Shown: piece after piece, positions 52,188 through 61,692 of the stretch
How the letters are laid out: each line of letters opens with the position of its first letter
Numbering within the stretch: the first letter of the stretch is position 1
DNA from: an uncultured Parabacteroides sp.
GTDB taxonomy: Bacteria > Bacteroidota > Bacteroidia > Bacteroidales > Tannerellaceae
Direction: 5' to 3'
Length of the DNA stretch: 64,000 bases
NCBI GenBank assembly: GCA_949296075.1
Contig: CASFNG010000009.1
Location: 124,001 to 188,000 of the forward strand
Program-made: the position numbers and the translations under genes
Notes under the pieces: generated by a model
What the model saw: only the letters and a program-made list of their open reading frames with translations
Database searches by the model: none
Told to the model about the DNA's origin: nothing

Positions 52188-54512
52188 TTAAAAGGCGATC
52201 GCTACTTCCGCCCCGATCTGGAACGGCTTGCCCGTCTGGACATAAGGCTTCCCGAACGACTCGAAGTAGAAGGCGGCGTAATGGGCGTTCGTCAGGTTGC
52301 GGCTCCATAGGTTGAGGCTGACGATTCCTTTCCGAACCCCGGCCTTGGCCTGTACCGTCCCGTAGAACCGCTGGTAAATATCGTTTCGCTCGGTCCAGAA
52401 GATCTTTCCCGTGCCGCTGAATTGCGCCGAGGCGGTGAACTGGTCGATCCACGAGCCGTGGAACAGGCGTGTGTATTGTGCCCCGATATTGAGCGTATGC
52501 CGGGGGATGAAGGGGATGAAGTTGCCCTTGAAATCCTGTTTCCCGTTGTCATAATCCCTGAAGGTGGCGTGGGTGAAGCCGTAGTTGGCGTCGGCGGTCA
52601 GTCCATCGATGATCCGGACGCGCAAGGAGGCTTCCACGCCATAGCTGTCGGCCTTGCCCGCGTTGGTGAGGATCCGCCCGTTGCCGCTGTTCACGAATTG
52701 GGTCAGTTGCAAGTCCTGTATATCCATATAGAAGGCCGTCAGCTCCATGTTGAGGCGCCGCTCCAGCAATTCGCTGCGGATCCCTATCTCGTAGTTCCAG
52801 CTCTTCTCCGGCTTGTAGGAGGCCACGTCCTGTATCGGCGTGGGCTCGCTTACCTCGATAGGCATCATCGACTTGAAGGCGCTCATCATGTCGTAGCGCA
52901 TCTGCGCCTGCATCACGTCGGCCGACATCTGTACGTTGTAGCCCCCAGCCTTGTAGCCTTTCGCCACCGAGAGGTAGGTGAAGGTGGTGGGTGTGCATTC
53001 GTATTTCAGGGATACCTTGGGGAGTACCTGCCAGAAGTCCTGGGAGACGCTGGCGTCTATCACGGAGGTCGGCATCGGGAACAGCTGGTCTAAGTCGAGG
53101 ACCGGCCCGTTCTCCTTGAAACTGATTCCCATCCGCATCTTTGCCTCCGACTGGTAATCCATCTCTTGCTTCTCGTAGTCGAGCCGTATGCCGGCGGTGA
53201 TGGAGAGCCCTTCGGTGAGCAGGTTATCGTAGGTGGATTGGTGATAGAGGGCAAACCCGTACGAGGGCGTGTCGAACGAGCCCGGTATGTACAGGTTCTC
53301 GTTGAGGATCTTCAGGGTCGGCATCTTGGGATACTGCTGCTTCAGGCGGTCGAACACGGGCTGGAGCACGGTCTTGATCCCGTCTTCCTTGAAGTCCACC
53401 GGTCCATCGGTATGCAGGTCGTTATAAAAGCCGTATAGACCGAACGACCAGCGGTAGTCGCGGTTGGCGTTGCTCTTGATGGCGATCTCCTCGCTGAAGG
53501 CGTTTTGCCGTTGCCGTTGGTTCAAGGTGAAGATCGACAGAGGAGAGAAATCCTGGTCCATCCGCATATCGTCGTGGAAATGCTGGTAACCGGTCGTGCT
53601 GCTGAGCGCTATCCTTTCGTCGCGATACTCCAAGGCGAGGCTATTGGCGATGACTGTCCGTCGGTAGGCGCTGGAGTCATTGATGTTGATAGGCTGCACG
53701 AGCCGGTAATCCGTATTCCCGCTGCCCTCGAACAGCCCGTAGGGGAATGCTCCCTGGTTCGTGTAGTCGGCGGAGAAGGTATAGGCCGCCCGGAAATGGG
53801 GGGTGAAACGTCCCTCGATCTTGAGGCGTCCTCCCACGTTGTCCTCCTTGTCGATCTTCTTCCCGTCGTAGGCGTTCGTGTAAAAGCCCCCTCCGTGGTC
53901 GTAATAGGCGGCGGCGGTGAACCCGATGGTCTCGCTCAGCTTCGCGTAATGCGAGGCCTTCACTTTGTATTGCCCATAGCTGCCGGCGGAGAAGGAGAGT
54001 TTCTTTCCTTGGAAATCAAATGGAGAGATCGTGTAAATATTGATGATGCCGCCCATCGCGTTGCGGCCGTACAGGGTACCTTGAGGCCCCCGGAGCACCT
54101 CGATACGCTGTATGTCGGTCAGCTCGAAGTCGAAGATGCTCTTGTCCAAGTAAGGCACGTTGTCCACGTAAAGCCCCACGGATTGTCCGCTGCTTCTCGC
54201 CCCGATCCCGCGGATATAGATGGCGGAGGTCAGCTTGGCTCCGTAGTCCGGGATATAGAGGTTGGGCACGAAAGTGCTGATGTCTTTTATCTCCTCGATC
54301 TGCCTTCCCGCGATCATGCTGGGGGAGACGATCGATACGGATCCGGGAAGGGTACGTAGCTTGTTCGTCTCCTTGGTAGAGGAGGTGACGATCACCTCGC
54401 CGATATGGTATGTCTTGATCGTGTCGCTCTCGTTTGCCTTGATGCCGTTGGCGGATAAGTCCTGGAAGCCAAGGGCTCCCAATGCGATGAGGACTAAATA
54501 GTGTTTCTTCAT
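52188..54512 (-). CDS. TonB-dependent outer-membrane receptor (siderophore/vitamin type)
   Basis: A 774-residue receptor without the STN and CarboxypepD_reg domains of SusC proteins and with no SusD partner. A TonB-box-like IGEVIVTSST follows the signal peptide; the plug shows DISTFVPNLYIPDYGAK, GIGARSSGQSVGLYVDNVPY and RIEVLRGPQGTLYGRNAMGG. A barrel ends in EVAIAF. This is the layout of iron-chelate or vitamin receptors, closest in style to FyuA-type proteins, but the ligand cannot be read. It is a single-gene unit with its own terminator and a repeat-rich upstream region. Confidence 0.9.
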   Translation of the reverse strand: MKKHYLVLIALGALGFQDLSANGIKANESDTIKTYHIGEVIVTSSTKETNKLRTLPGSVSIVSPSMIAGRQIEEIKDISTFVPNLYIPDYGAKLTSAIYIRGIGARSSGQSVGLYVDNVPYLDKSIFDFELTDIQRIEVLRGPQGTLYGRNAMGGIINIYTISPFDFQGKKLSFSAGSYGQYKVKASHYAKLSETIGFTAAAYYDHGGGFYTNAYDGKKIDKEDNVGGRLKIEGRFTPHFRAAYTFSADYTNQGAFPYGLFEGSGNTDYRLVQPININDSSAYRRTVIANSLALEYRDERIALSSTTGYQHFHDDMRMDQDFSPLSIFTLNQRQRQNAFSEEIAIKSNANRDYRWSFGLYGFYNDLHTDGPVDFKEDGIKTVLQPVFDRLKQQYPKMPTLKILNENLYIPGSFDTPSYGFALYHQSTYDNLLTEGLSITAGIRLDYEKQEMDYQSEAKMRMGISFKENGPVLDLDQLFPMPTSVIDASVSQDFWQVLPKVSLKYECTPTTFTYLSVAKGYKAGGYNVQMSADVMQAQMRYDMMSAFKSMMPIEVSEPTPIQDVASYKPEKSWNYEIGIRSELLERRLNMELTAFYMDIQDLQLTQFVNSGNGRILTNAGKADSYGVEASLRVRIIDGLTADANYGFTHATFRDYDNGKQDFKGNFIPFIPRHTLNIGAQYTRLFHGSWIDQFTASAQFSGTGKIFWTERNDIYQRFYGTVQAKAGVRKGIVSLNLWSRNLTNAHYAAFYFESFGKPYVQTGKPFQIGAEVAIAF

Positions 54513-54575
54513 CCGATTGTTTTTTAGCTGTCGATTATTTTATACGCGAAGGAACGGCAAAGAAGCGCGGCGGTC

Positions 54576-54617
54576 AATCACTATATGTAGTGATTTTTCC
54601 TCGTGATCCCTCGTGAT
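54576..54617. promoter_or_regulatory. Palindrome and tandem ATCAC half-sites upstream of the TonB receptor
   Basis: AATCACTATATGTAGTGATT at 54576-54595 is a palindrome with 8-base arms. Two further GTGAT half-sites in CTCGTGAT lie at 54600-54607 and 54610-54617. The cluster is about 65-105 bases upstream of the receptor start, a normal operator position. A dimeric repressor or activator site is inferred. Confidence 0.5.
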
Positions 54618-54724
54618 GTTTCCGTGTATCCCTGCCGATATTCCCGCGAAACCATCGGCAAGGATTACGCGTCCGGCGGTGAGCCTCCCAGAGGGAGGAG
54701 GTGTAGGCCGGGAATAGGGAAAGT

Positions 54725-54780
54725 AAAAAAAATCCCAAGCATACGGATCCTCATAGAGGCAACGTCAGTATATGCTTGGG
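54725..54780 (-). terminator. Strong intrinsic terminator of PUL2
   Basis: CCCAAGCATA pairs with TATGCTTGGG (10 bp), enclosing a 27-base loop, and is followed on the - strand by eight T. It lies 36 bases after the stop of the GH99-like gene, marking the end of the PUL2 operon. Confidence 0.88.
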
Positions 54781-54815
54781 GGAGAAGAAGGTGATAAGAG
54801 TGAAACTTGTTTTTC

Positions 54816-56012
54816 TTAGTATTTCTCGTATTCTCCTTCAAGCATGACATCCTTGACGGCATTCAGGTAGTCGAAACCATATTTCATGTCAGGCAACAAG
54901 TAAGCGCCTTCCACCCATTCGTTCCAGGCGTAGATCGTTATGAGCTTGGGTTGGTCCGGATGCCGGTCGCAGTACTCTTTCGCCTTTTGCAAGAAAGCGG
55001 CGAACGCTTCCGGGGATTGGTTGAAATGTACCACGTCTTTTTGTGCCTTGTGCGGGAAACGTGGGGTATCATCCCAGCCGATGGAGGCATTCGGGAAGAA
55101 GGGGATAGAAGTGGCCTCGCTCCATTTCTCCAGCCGTTCGAAGGCTTCTGTGCCCCATTGGATGTAATCTTCCGGATGAGGGCCGCCCCAGTTGTAAACG
55201 GTCAGGCTGTTGATCCCCAAGGTCTCGATTTGACGCAAGACATCCTCTTGGGGAACCCCGTTCGCGATCAGCTGGATATGTACGCCCGGTAAACCAGCTT
55301 CGCGAGCTTTTGCCTGAAGGTAATCCAAGCCTTTCTTCGTCTCTTCCAGCGAACCGAATGTCTTGATTAGGTTATTCAGGGCGAAAATGCTGAAAACGGG
55401 CTTTCCCTCTATCCGCAAATAGTTGGGCTGCGTAAAGTATTGCTTGATGATTCTGTCTACCACGATCTTGAAGTTTGGCCAATCGATCGCTCCGTCCCAT
55501 AGACGGGAGTTGTCGTCTTTGTAGCGGTGTACGTTCCAATAGTTGCGTGCCACGTCGTGATCCGCCCACATGATGTAGAAGTTCATCTTCCTGTTGTTGG
55601 GCGCTTTCAGGAATCCATCGTTCAGGCAGCTCTCCAGAAAGGGACCGTTGTTGAACCAGTACCAGTCGAAAATGAAGGTATTCACCCCATGATCGGTAGC
55701 AGCCTCTATCCAGCGTTCCATGACTTTGGGATCGTTGTCTAACTCATATCCCCATAGCGGGACCTTGGGCTGGTAATGCCCGGGGAAACGGGGCGTACCT
55801 TTCTTGATGATCTCCCATTCCCCTGTTTGTTCCGGCCATAAGATTTCCCGTCCCATAGGGTCGTCGTGGCAGGAAGGCCAGATGTAGGCCGCTACCGTAT
55901 ATTCAGGGTTATTTCCTTGGCTCTCCATATTATTGTTGGAAACCGCGCTTAATGAGGTGATACTCGTGAGCAACGCAAATAGAGCTCCTTGAAATAGATT
56001 CCGTTTTTTCAT
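54816..56012 (-). CDS. GH99/WbsX-like secreted glycosidase (PUL2)
   Basis: A 398-residue exported protein of the glycoside-hydrolase-99-like (WbsX) group. Signature stretches are YTVAAYIWPSCHDD, TFIFDWYWFNNGPFLESCLND and the C-terminal YAWNEWVEGAYLLPD with the likely catalytic Glu. GH99 enzymes are endo-alpha-mannosidases, while WbsX-type proteins have varied or unproven activity. Start 56012 (MKKRNLFQ) gives a proper signal peptide. It is the last gene of PUL2 and follows the acetylesterase by 44 bases. Confidence 0.82.
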   Translation of the reverse strand: MKKRNLFQGALFALLTSITSLSAVSNNNMESQGNNPEYTVAAYIWPSCHDDPMGREILWPEQTGEWEIIKKGTPRFPGHYQPKVPLWGYELDNDPKVMERWIEAATDHGVNTFIFDWYWFNNGPFLESCLNDGFLKAPNNRKMNFYIMWADHDVARNYWNVHRYKDDNSRLWDGAIDWPNFKIVVDRIIKQYFTQPNYLRIEGKPVFSIFALNNLIKTFGSLEETKKGLDYLQAKAREAGLPGVHIQLIANGVPQEDVLRQIETLGINSLTVYNWGGPHPEDYIQWGTEAFERLEKWSEATSIPFFPNASIGWDDTPRFPHKAQKDVVHFNQSPEAFAAFLQKAKEYCDRHPDQPKLITIYAWNEWVEGAYLLPDMKYGFDYLNAVKDVMLEGEYEKY

Positions 56013-56056
56013 GATATTTATTGTTTTTAGGGTTTGAAAATCAATCAACACCTTAG

Positions 56057-57664
56057 TCAGTGGTCTGGCTTATAGGCGATTTTCAACGCTTGCTCCGCCA
56101 GACGTTTTCCGATCGTTTTCTTCTCCTTGGGATGTACGTCGTAAGGATCGCCAATATCCAAGGAATATACCATGCCCGTATGGGGCGACGATACGTGTTG
56201 CTTCTCCCTGAATCTTTCTTGGATCGAGTGGTCGCCGAACTCAGGGAGCGGGATCAGCGAGATTTGCACGTACAAGAATGGCATATCTTTCTTGCCCCAT
56301 TTACCGCGCCAATCCTCGATCAACGCCTCGAACATCTGTGCGTACAGATCCGCTCTCCAGATGTCGTTTTCCCCTTGGTACCAGATAATACCTTTTATAT
56401 TATGGCTGAGGCATGGATGCACCATACCGTTGAACAAGGCTCCCGGCTTGTTTTGATACTCGGGCAGAGGGGTGGGGACCGCGTCTTGGATCGTAATTTT
56501 CCAGTTGTCCGCCAGTTCCTCCTTGTAGCGGGAGGAGTCGTATGCGGATATAAAGAACGAGCTTTCCTTGCCCTCGGCGGAAGGTGCCCCGAACGGACGT
56601 GCCACCCGGACGATCAACTCGTTCTTCCCGGGATAGATGTAATATCTCGGGATCCGTGTCACGACGGGTTCCGGATACGAGAACTCGTCTATTTCCCGCC
56701 CGTTGAGGTAAATATAGCTTTGTCCATTCAACCGTCCTAACGATAAGGCCAGCGGTTCTTTCGCGATGTCATCCGGAAGGTCGATCTCCCTCTTGAGCCA
56801 GATGATATTAGAGGCGGTTGATCTCAAGCTATCCAGCTCGATGGCGCTCCATTTCTCCGGCGGAAGCTGGCGGATCTCCTCGATCTGCCCCGGACGCGGG
56901 TAGGAGATCTGGTGCCGTCGCCTTAAATTCGCTTGGAAGTCATCCATCACCTTTGTACGCTCCGGGATCAAGGTTGGCCCCGTATAGCCCAGCGAGTCCT
57001 TGAACTGTCTCAATATCTCCTCGCTTTCCCATGTATGGATGGAGGTACCCGACCAAGAGCAGTTGATAATGCCGACCGGTACGCCCAGACGCTCGTGAAG
57101 CTCTTTGGCGAAGAACCATGCGATGGAAGAGAAGGTGCGCACGCTTTCTGGATCCGCCACCTTCCATGTGCGCTCGGGCAGCTCATCGATCTCCACGGAC
57201 GCGGGATATTTGGGGACGGAGAACAGCCGGATCTCCGGATAGTGGCTGTCGTTCAGCTCTTCTTTGTACCGGTAAATCCCAGAATGAGGCATCCAACCCC
57301 AGCCTTCCATCGGATGCTCCATGTTCGATTGTCCGGACGCGAGCCATACCTCCCCGATGAGGATATTCTCGAATACCAATTTCTCGCGGGCTGTCTGTAT
57401 GGAGAGCGTATAAGGACCGCCCGCTTCCTCGGCGGGCAGCTCCACCCTCCATTTGCCGCATCTGTCGGCTTGGCAGGATAGGGCAGAGGCGCGGAAGGTC
57501 ACCCGGATGACCTCCCGCGGATCCGCTATCCCTTGTATGGTAATCGGTTCTCCTCGCTGGATCACCATATTGTCCGCGAACAGTCCGGACACCCGGAGCT
57601 TTCCGGAAATAGATCCCGGACAAATTGCGAAAACCAGCAGAAGAAATAGAAATTTGTTCACCAT
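56057..57664 (-). CDS. Sialate O-acetylesterase-type SGNH esterase (PUL2)
   Basis: A 535-residue exported enzyme with an SGNH fold split by an inserted beta domain, as in sialate 9-O-acetylesterases. The nucleophile is Ser113 in WLASGQSNME, the second block is WYQGENDIW, and the Asp/His pair is DPYDVHP near residues 506-511. It would remove O-acetyl groups from sialic acids or plant polysaccharides. It overlaps the upstream 846-residue lipoprotein gene by seven bases, so the two are co-translated. Without other sialic-acid genes here, a general acetylesterase role is as likely. Confidence 0.88.
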   Translation of the reverse strand: MVNKFLFLLLVFAICPGSISGKLRVSGLFADNMVIQRGEPITIQGIADPREVIRVTFRASALSCQADRCGKWRVELPAEEAGGPYTLSIQTAREKLVFENILIGEVWLASGQSNMEHPMEGWGWMPHSGIYRYKEELNDSHYPEIRLFSVPKYPASVEIDELPERTWKVADPESVRTFSSIAWFFAKELHERLGVPVGIINCSWSGTSIHTWESEEILRQFKDSLGYTGPTLIPERTKVMDDFQANLRRRHQISYPRPGQIEEIRQLPPEKWSAIELDSLRSTASNIIWLKREIDLPDDIAKEPLALSLGRLNGQSYIYLNGREIDEFSYPEPVVTRIPRYYIYPGKNELIVRVARPFGAPSAEGKESSFFISAYDSSRYKEELADNWKITIQDAVPTPLPEYQNKPGALFNGMVHPCLSHNIKGIIWYQGENDIWRADLYAQMFEALIEDWRGKWGKKDMPFLYVQISLIPLPEFGDHSIQERFREKQHVSSPHTGMVYSLDIGDPYDVHPKEKKTIGKRLAEQALKIAYKPDH

Positions 57665-60198
57665 GCTACAACCAATTCTCCGCTTATATTCGTAAACTCA
57701 TAATAGTTTCCCTCGAAATCAGTGCCTTTCTTAAGTTCTAACAAAGACCGGTTATAGGGGTAGTTCACGTTGTTCGTTGCCCGGAAGCTTGCGTCGTCCA
57801 CGCCAGGATAGACTCTGACGGTCGCGTTCTTCAAGCCGTTGATTCCGATACGACGCTTTATCTTCCATTCCACGGGCGGCATCTCGTAGCAAGATACGAT
57901 ACCCTCCTTCTGCTCCACGAATACCCGGCACTCCTCTTGGTAGGCCTTGGGCATACGGTAGTGGGCCGCTCCTGCCCGAAGCTCCGTCTCATATCCCGTA
58001 AAGAGTGGCGCCCCTTGCGGGAACCGCCATTCCTGCTCGATGGTCTGGTTGGGCGTGAAGCCAGAGAAGATGTAGGCGTTATCATTCTTTGAGATGCAAT
58101 TGATCGGATTCTTTAGATTCGGTTCCGCTTTCTCGAAGTGGATGCCATATCCCATATTGTTCAAGGCGTATCTTAACAGCGAGGAGCCATTGAACCATTG
58201 CTTGGGGTTATCGGGTGTTAGCAGGTGGCCTCCCCGGTAGGTAGCCGAGTTTGTACCGCGGATATAGACGACCATACCCCCGTTCCATTCCTTCGCCTGC
58301 CGTTGGATGGCTATATCTCTTCTTTGGCTCCCTTGGAAGGCTTGCGCCAATACATGGGTAGAAGGATCGCCTGCGTCGGCCACTACGGTCTCGATCCCGC
58401 CTCCGGACATATCCACGTTATGTCGCAAAATCATGGATCCCGGGCACTTGATCTGATCTGGTCGTAGTTGAAGCCGCACGTTCATCTCGCCGGATAGCGG
58501 ATCTACTGTCTTGAGATTCAAGAAATCCATGAACTCTTTACTGGCGTGTGCCGAAGGCCCATATACGAACAGTTTGCCCCCGTCTTGAACGAACTTCATC
58601 AATTGTTTCTCTAAGTCGGAACCTGCGTCGGGAACGATCGAGACCAAGATCGACGCGTCTAACGTATTCTTCCCGGACTGCGCCAACTTGACGAAGTTCC
58701 CGGTGGATATGACGGTATTTAAGGGGAAACCATCATTGATCGCCTGCTGGATGAACCAGTCGCCGTAGTAGATCTCTTGCACGCGCTCCGACTGCTGGCG
58801 AGCCCAGTCATGGTACTCGTCGAACGGATAGACCCACACGATCAGTCCCGGCTGATCCGGTGAGACGCGGCGACCTTGCAAGATATGGGGGATGACCTCG
58901 GACGGGACTTGCTCGGGCATATTCCCGTATGAGTCGTCGATCGTCAGGAAAGTCAGGTGAGTCGGGAGCTTGGTGTTCCCTTCCCCGTCTATGCGAGAGA
59001 CAGACATCGGCAGGTGAATATCGTGAGCCTCCCGCCCATAGCGATCTAACCACGGACTGTTCGCCCACCAAGGGTCATGGGTGTAATACCGGAATAGGTA
59101 ACGGTCGTCAGGCAACTCGGAAATGCGCGACATATACCCCGCCAATTCCAGCCCGAAATTCCCGTCTAACGCGGCCCAAGGTGAGTTAGGGGGAGGCAGC
59201 ATATTGAATCCTCCGCTATAAATAGCCCTTAGATCCACTCCGTCCTTGGCCAAGTCCGCCCCGACAGATATGTTGGTTCCACGTGTCTCGATCCGGATAT
59301 TCGGGCACTCGGCTCGGAATTTTGTCCAGAAATCGACGATCTTCTCGCGCGTGTCGTTCAGCTTCTCCGGATGGAACCGCTTCCCGTCGAACACGGCTCC
59401 CGTCGATCCCCAAGTCTCCATGCCAAATCCCAGTCCATTGGAGAACCAGAGGAAGTCGAACCCCATATCCGTCAGGAAATGCTGGCTCTGCTTCCCGAAG
59501 AATGTACCGAAAGGTGTCCCTTGGGGAATACCGTCCGGATAGCCTGCGTAGTGTTCCTTATCCTCGTTCAAGGTCGCGTAGCAGCAAACGAAGGTCTTGG
59601 CTCCCATCGTGTTGCCCATGCAGATCTCCGGATGTTTCTTGTATTTGAATTCTGACTTGGCGAATTCTGGTCCCGGATCGAATGTCTCCCCGATCCGTAC
59701 CACCTTCCCCGTCAAGGCCTCACCTTGTTTCTTCAAGGCGGATACGATGTATTTCAAGTCACCGTACGTATAAAACGGGGGATTCGGGATGTAATCGTAA
59801 GCACGTTGATGCAGACTTAGCTCTTTCGGACCTGAATTTACCTCATGTTCCGTGTTGGGATTGCCCACGTATTGTGCCCATTCCAGGCGTTGATCGGAAT
59901 CGCCGGTATAATTCAAGATCTCCGAGCCGTCGGCGGTCCAGAGCATCACGGATACGGTATCCGCGTGACGTAACAGAGGAGCCCATTGCAAGAAGATGTT
60001 CCGGCACACCTGGTCGATCGAGTCCCGGTCGTTCACCTTGAAGGGCTTCAACGACATCTCCAGATGGATGTCGTTGAAAGGCTGGATCCTCGGATCCATA
60101 TCGTATTTATCCGCATATAAGAAATTATTTGCTGCATTCCTCGTGCATGAAGGGAACAGGAATAATCCTAACGCGAGTATCGCTACTAATTTTTTCAT
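57658..60198 (-). CDS. 846-residue PUL2 lipoprotein of unknown family
   Basis: A lipoprotein (FPSCTR, lipidated Cys18). The N-terminal 480 residues look like a TIM barrel, with conserved-looking acidic segments IGETFDPGPEF (Glu171), GMETWGSTG (Glu261) and IETRGTN (Glu304). Residues about 500-610 (ILVSIVPDAGSDLEKQLMKFVQDGGKLFVYGPSA) resemble the glutamine-amidotransferase-like domain that follows the barrel in GH42-type beta-galactosidases. A beta-rich C-terminus follows. I cannot place it in a CAZy family; a glycoside hydrolase is inferred. It sits between SusD and the acetylesterase. Confidence 0.7.
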   Translation of the reverse strand: MKKLVAILALGLFLFPSCTRNAANNFLYADKYDMDPRIQPFNDIHLEMSLKPFKVNDRDSIDQVCRNIFLQWAPLLRHADTVSVMLWTADGSEILNYTGDSDQRLEWAQYVGNPNTEHEVNSGPKELSLHQRAYDYIPNPPFYTYGDLKYIVSALKKQGEALTGKVVRIGETFDPGPEFAKSEFKYKKHPEICMGNTMGAKTFVCCYATLNEDKEHYAGYPDGIPQGTPFGTFFGKQSQHFLTDMGFDFLWFSNGLGFGMETWGSTGAVFDGKRFHPEKLNDTREKIVDFWTKFRAECPNIRIETRGTNISVGADLAKDGVDLRAIYSGGFNMLPPPNSPWAALDGNFGLELAGYMSRISELPDDRYLFRYYTHDPWWANSPWLDRYGREAHDIHLPMSVSRIDGEGNTKLPTHLTFLTIDDSYGNMPEQVPSEVIPHILQGRRVSPDQPGLIVWVYPFDEYHDWARQQSERVQEIYYGDWFIQQAINDGFPLNTVISTGNFVKLAQSGKNTLDASILVSIVPDAGSDLEKQLMKFVQDGGKLFVYGPSAHASKEFMDFLNLKTVDPLSGEMNVRLQLRPDQIKCPGSMILRHNVDMSGGGIETVVADAGDPSTHVLAQAFQGSQRRDIAIQRQAKEWNGGMVVYIRGTNSATYRGGHLLTPDNPKQWFNGSSLLRYALNNMGYGIHFEKAEPNLKNPINCISKNDNAYIFSGFTPNQTIEQEWRFPQGAPLFTGYETELRAGAAHYRMPKAYQEECRVFVEQKEGIVSCYEMPPVEWKIKRRIGINGLKNATVRVYPGVDDASFRATNNVNYPYNRSLLELKKGTDFEGNYYEFTNISGELVVAW

Positions 60199-60226
60199 GT
60201 ACTAAAAGTTTAAGTAATATAAAAGA

Positions 60227-61666
60227 TCAATATCCCGGATTCTGCTCCAGATTAGGATCAATATCTATCTGTCCTTGTGGAATCGGTAATAAGAGCTCAT
60301 ATTCTTCCACGGAGAAGGAGAGCCCTAAGTTACGGAAATCCTCGTTGATCACGTCCATTGTCCTTCCGGTTCTCTTCAGGTCAAACCAACGATGCCCCTC
60401 GAAACATAATTCCAATTGACGCTCTTTCTCGATCGCCAAACGTAGATCCGTTTGCGACAATCCCGATAAATCCGCGATATGTGCCCGTTGCCTTACTTGG
60501 TTGATATAAGGCAACGCCTCATTGGTTTGTCCCAGCTCATTCAATACTTCCGCATACATCAACAAGACATCGGCGTACCTCAACAAAGTGAAGTTGACGC
60601 CCCCATCGGTTAGTGTCGTGGCTGAGTAATCAACGAACTTCTTGCAGAATAAATACTCTGAAGTCGTACCGTCTATCATAGGCAACTGATTTCCTAAAGC
60701 CATGTCTTTTCTTACGTCACCTTCTTCATAAGCGTTCCAAATCGTCTTGGAAGGGACACAGCGGCCACCAGCCATGATATTGCCAGGGAAGGCAGCCATA
60801 TTGGTTACGTTTGGGTAATAGTTGAAAGCGAAGTTATTTCCTTCTCCTATGTTTCCAGAAGCAAACTCAATTTCTAGAATAGATTCTTCCTTATCATCAT
60901 TACCCTCGGAAAATAAGGAGCCATAATCCGGATCCAACGAATAGGCATTCATGTCGATCACCTCTTTCAATTTCGTGGCGGCTTGGTCGTATTCATGCCG
61001 GGTCAGATAGACTTTGCCTAATAAGGTCTTGACCGCCCCTATGGATATTTTCCCTTTATTGGAAGGGATCTCCTCGTTCGCCAATAAGGATTCAGCCTCG
61101 GTCAGGTCTCTCAAGATCAGTTGATAGACCTCCTCTACCGGTTTCCGGCTAAAATCATAGTCCGCTATTTGATTCGGGCTGGAGAACTCAATCTCAGAGA
61201 TTGATACATCCCCGAAAAGTTGCACGAGCTGGAAATAGGAGAGCGCACGGATGAACTTGCATTCCGCCTCCATACGAGGCTTGGATGTGAAGTCCATCCT
61301 TGGCAATCGGCTCAGGATTGTATTTGCCCGGCTTATCATGCTATATGAATTCGTCCAATAACTATTCACGTAACTGTTTGTTGGGGCAAGATTCCAATAA
61401 TCGAATCCAGTCACGTGTGATTCTGCATTTGACAGTTGGAAAGTTGCGTTGTCTGTCCCTAATTCTTGCGCCCAGACCAGATTCTGGGCATAACTCTGCA
61501 AACCGGAATAGAGCCCTACGATAGCGGTCTCGAAATCAGTCTCGTTTTGCCAATATCCCAATTCGTTAATCTGATATTCCGGTTGCAACGTCAAGAAGTC
61601 GTCGCACGACATGATAGATAGAGAGAGTAGCCCAAAGCAAACGTATTTTATGCATTTATTTTTCAT
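60227..61666 (-). CDS. SusD-like lipoprotein (PUL2)
   Basis: A 479-residue RagB/SusD lipoprotein (SIMSCDDF, lipidated Cys21). TPR-type helices include AECKFIRALSYFQLVQLFGDV and LLRYADVLLMYAEVLNELGQ; the tail ERQLELCFEGHRWFDLKR and LPIPQGQIDIDPNLEQNPGY is fully typical. It partners the SusC gene 26 bases upstream, and the pair defines PUL2. Confidence 0.95.
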   Translation of the reverse strand: MKNKCIKYVCFGLLSLSIMSCDDFLTLQPEYQINELGYWQNETDFETAIVGLYSGLQSYAQNLVWAQELGTDNATFQLSNAESHVTGFDYWNLAPTNSYVNSYWTNSYSMISRANTILSRLPRMDFTSKPRMEAECKFIRALSYFQLVQLFGDVSISEIEFSSPNQIADYDFSRKPVEEVYQLILRDLTEAESLLANEEIPSNKGKISIGAVKTLLGKVYLTRHEYDQAATKLKEVIDMNAYSLDPDYGSLFSEGNDDKEESILEIEFASGNIGEGNNFAFNYYPNVTNMAAFPGNIMAGGRCVPSKTIWNAYEEGDVRKDMALGNQLPMIDGTTSEYLFCKKFVDYSATTLTDGGVNFTLLRYADVLLMYAEVLNELGQTNEALPYINQVRQRAHIADLSGLSQTDLRLAIEKERQLELCFEGHRWFDLKRTGRTMDVINEDFRNLGLSFSVEEYELLLPIPQGQIDIDPNLEQNPGY

Positions 61667-61692
61667 GATCTTTCAATTTTAAGGTTATACAA

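Larger units (their letters stand above)
54513..54815. other. Intergenic region between PUL2 and the TonB receptor
   Basis: A 303-base gap holding the PUL2 terminator (54725-54780), several short GC hairpins and the ATCAC half-site cluster (54576-54617). I looked for a riboswitch (cobalamin, TPP, FMN) and saw no matching conserved box. Confidence 0.55.

Noticed and set aside
54513-54815. Cobalamin or other riboswitch upstream of the TonB receptor
   Set aside because: Several GC hairpins are present, but no B12 box or other riboswitch core was seen. The half-site cluster explains the region better.
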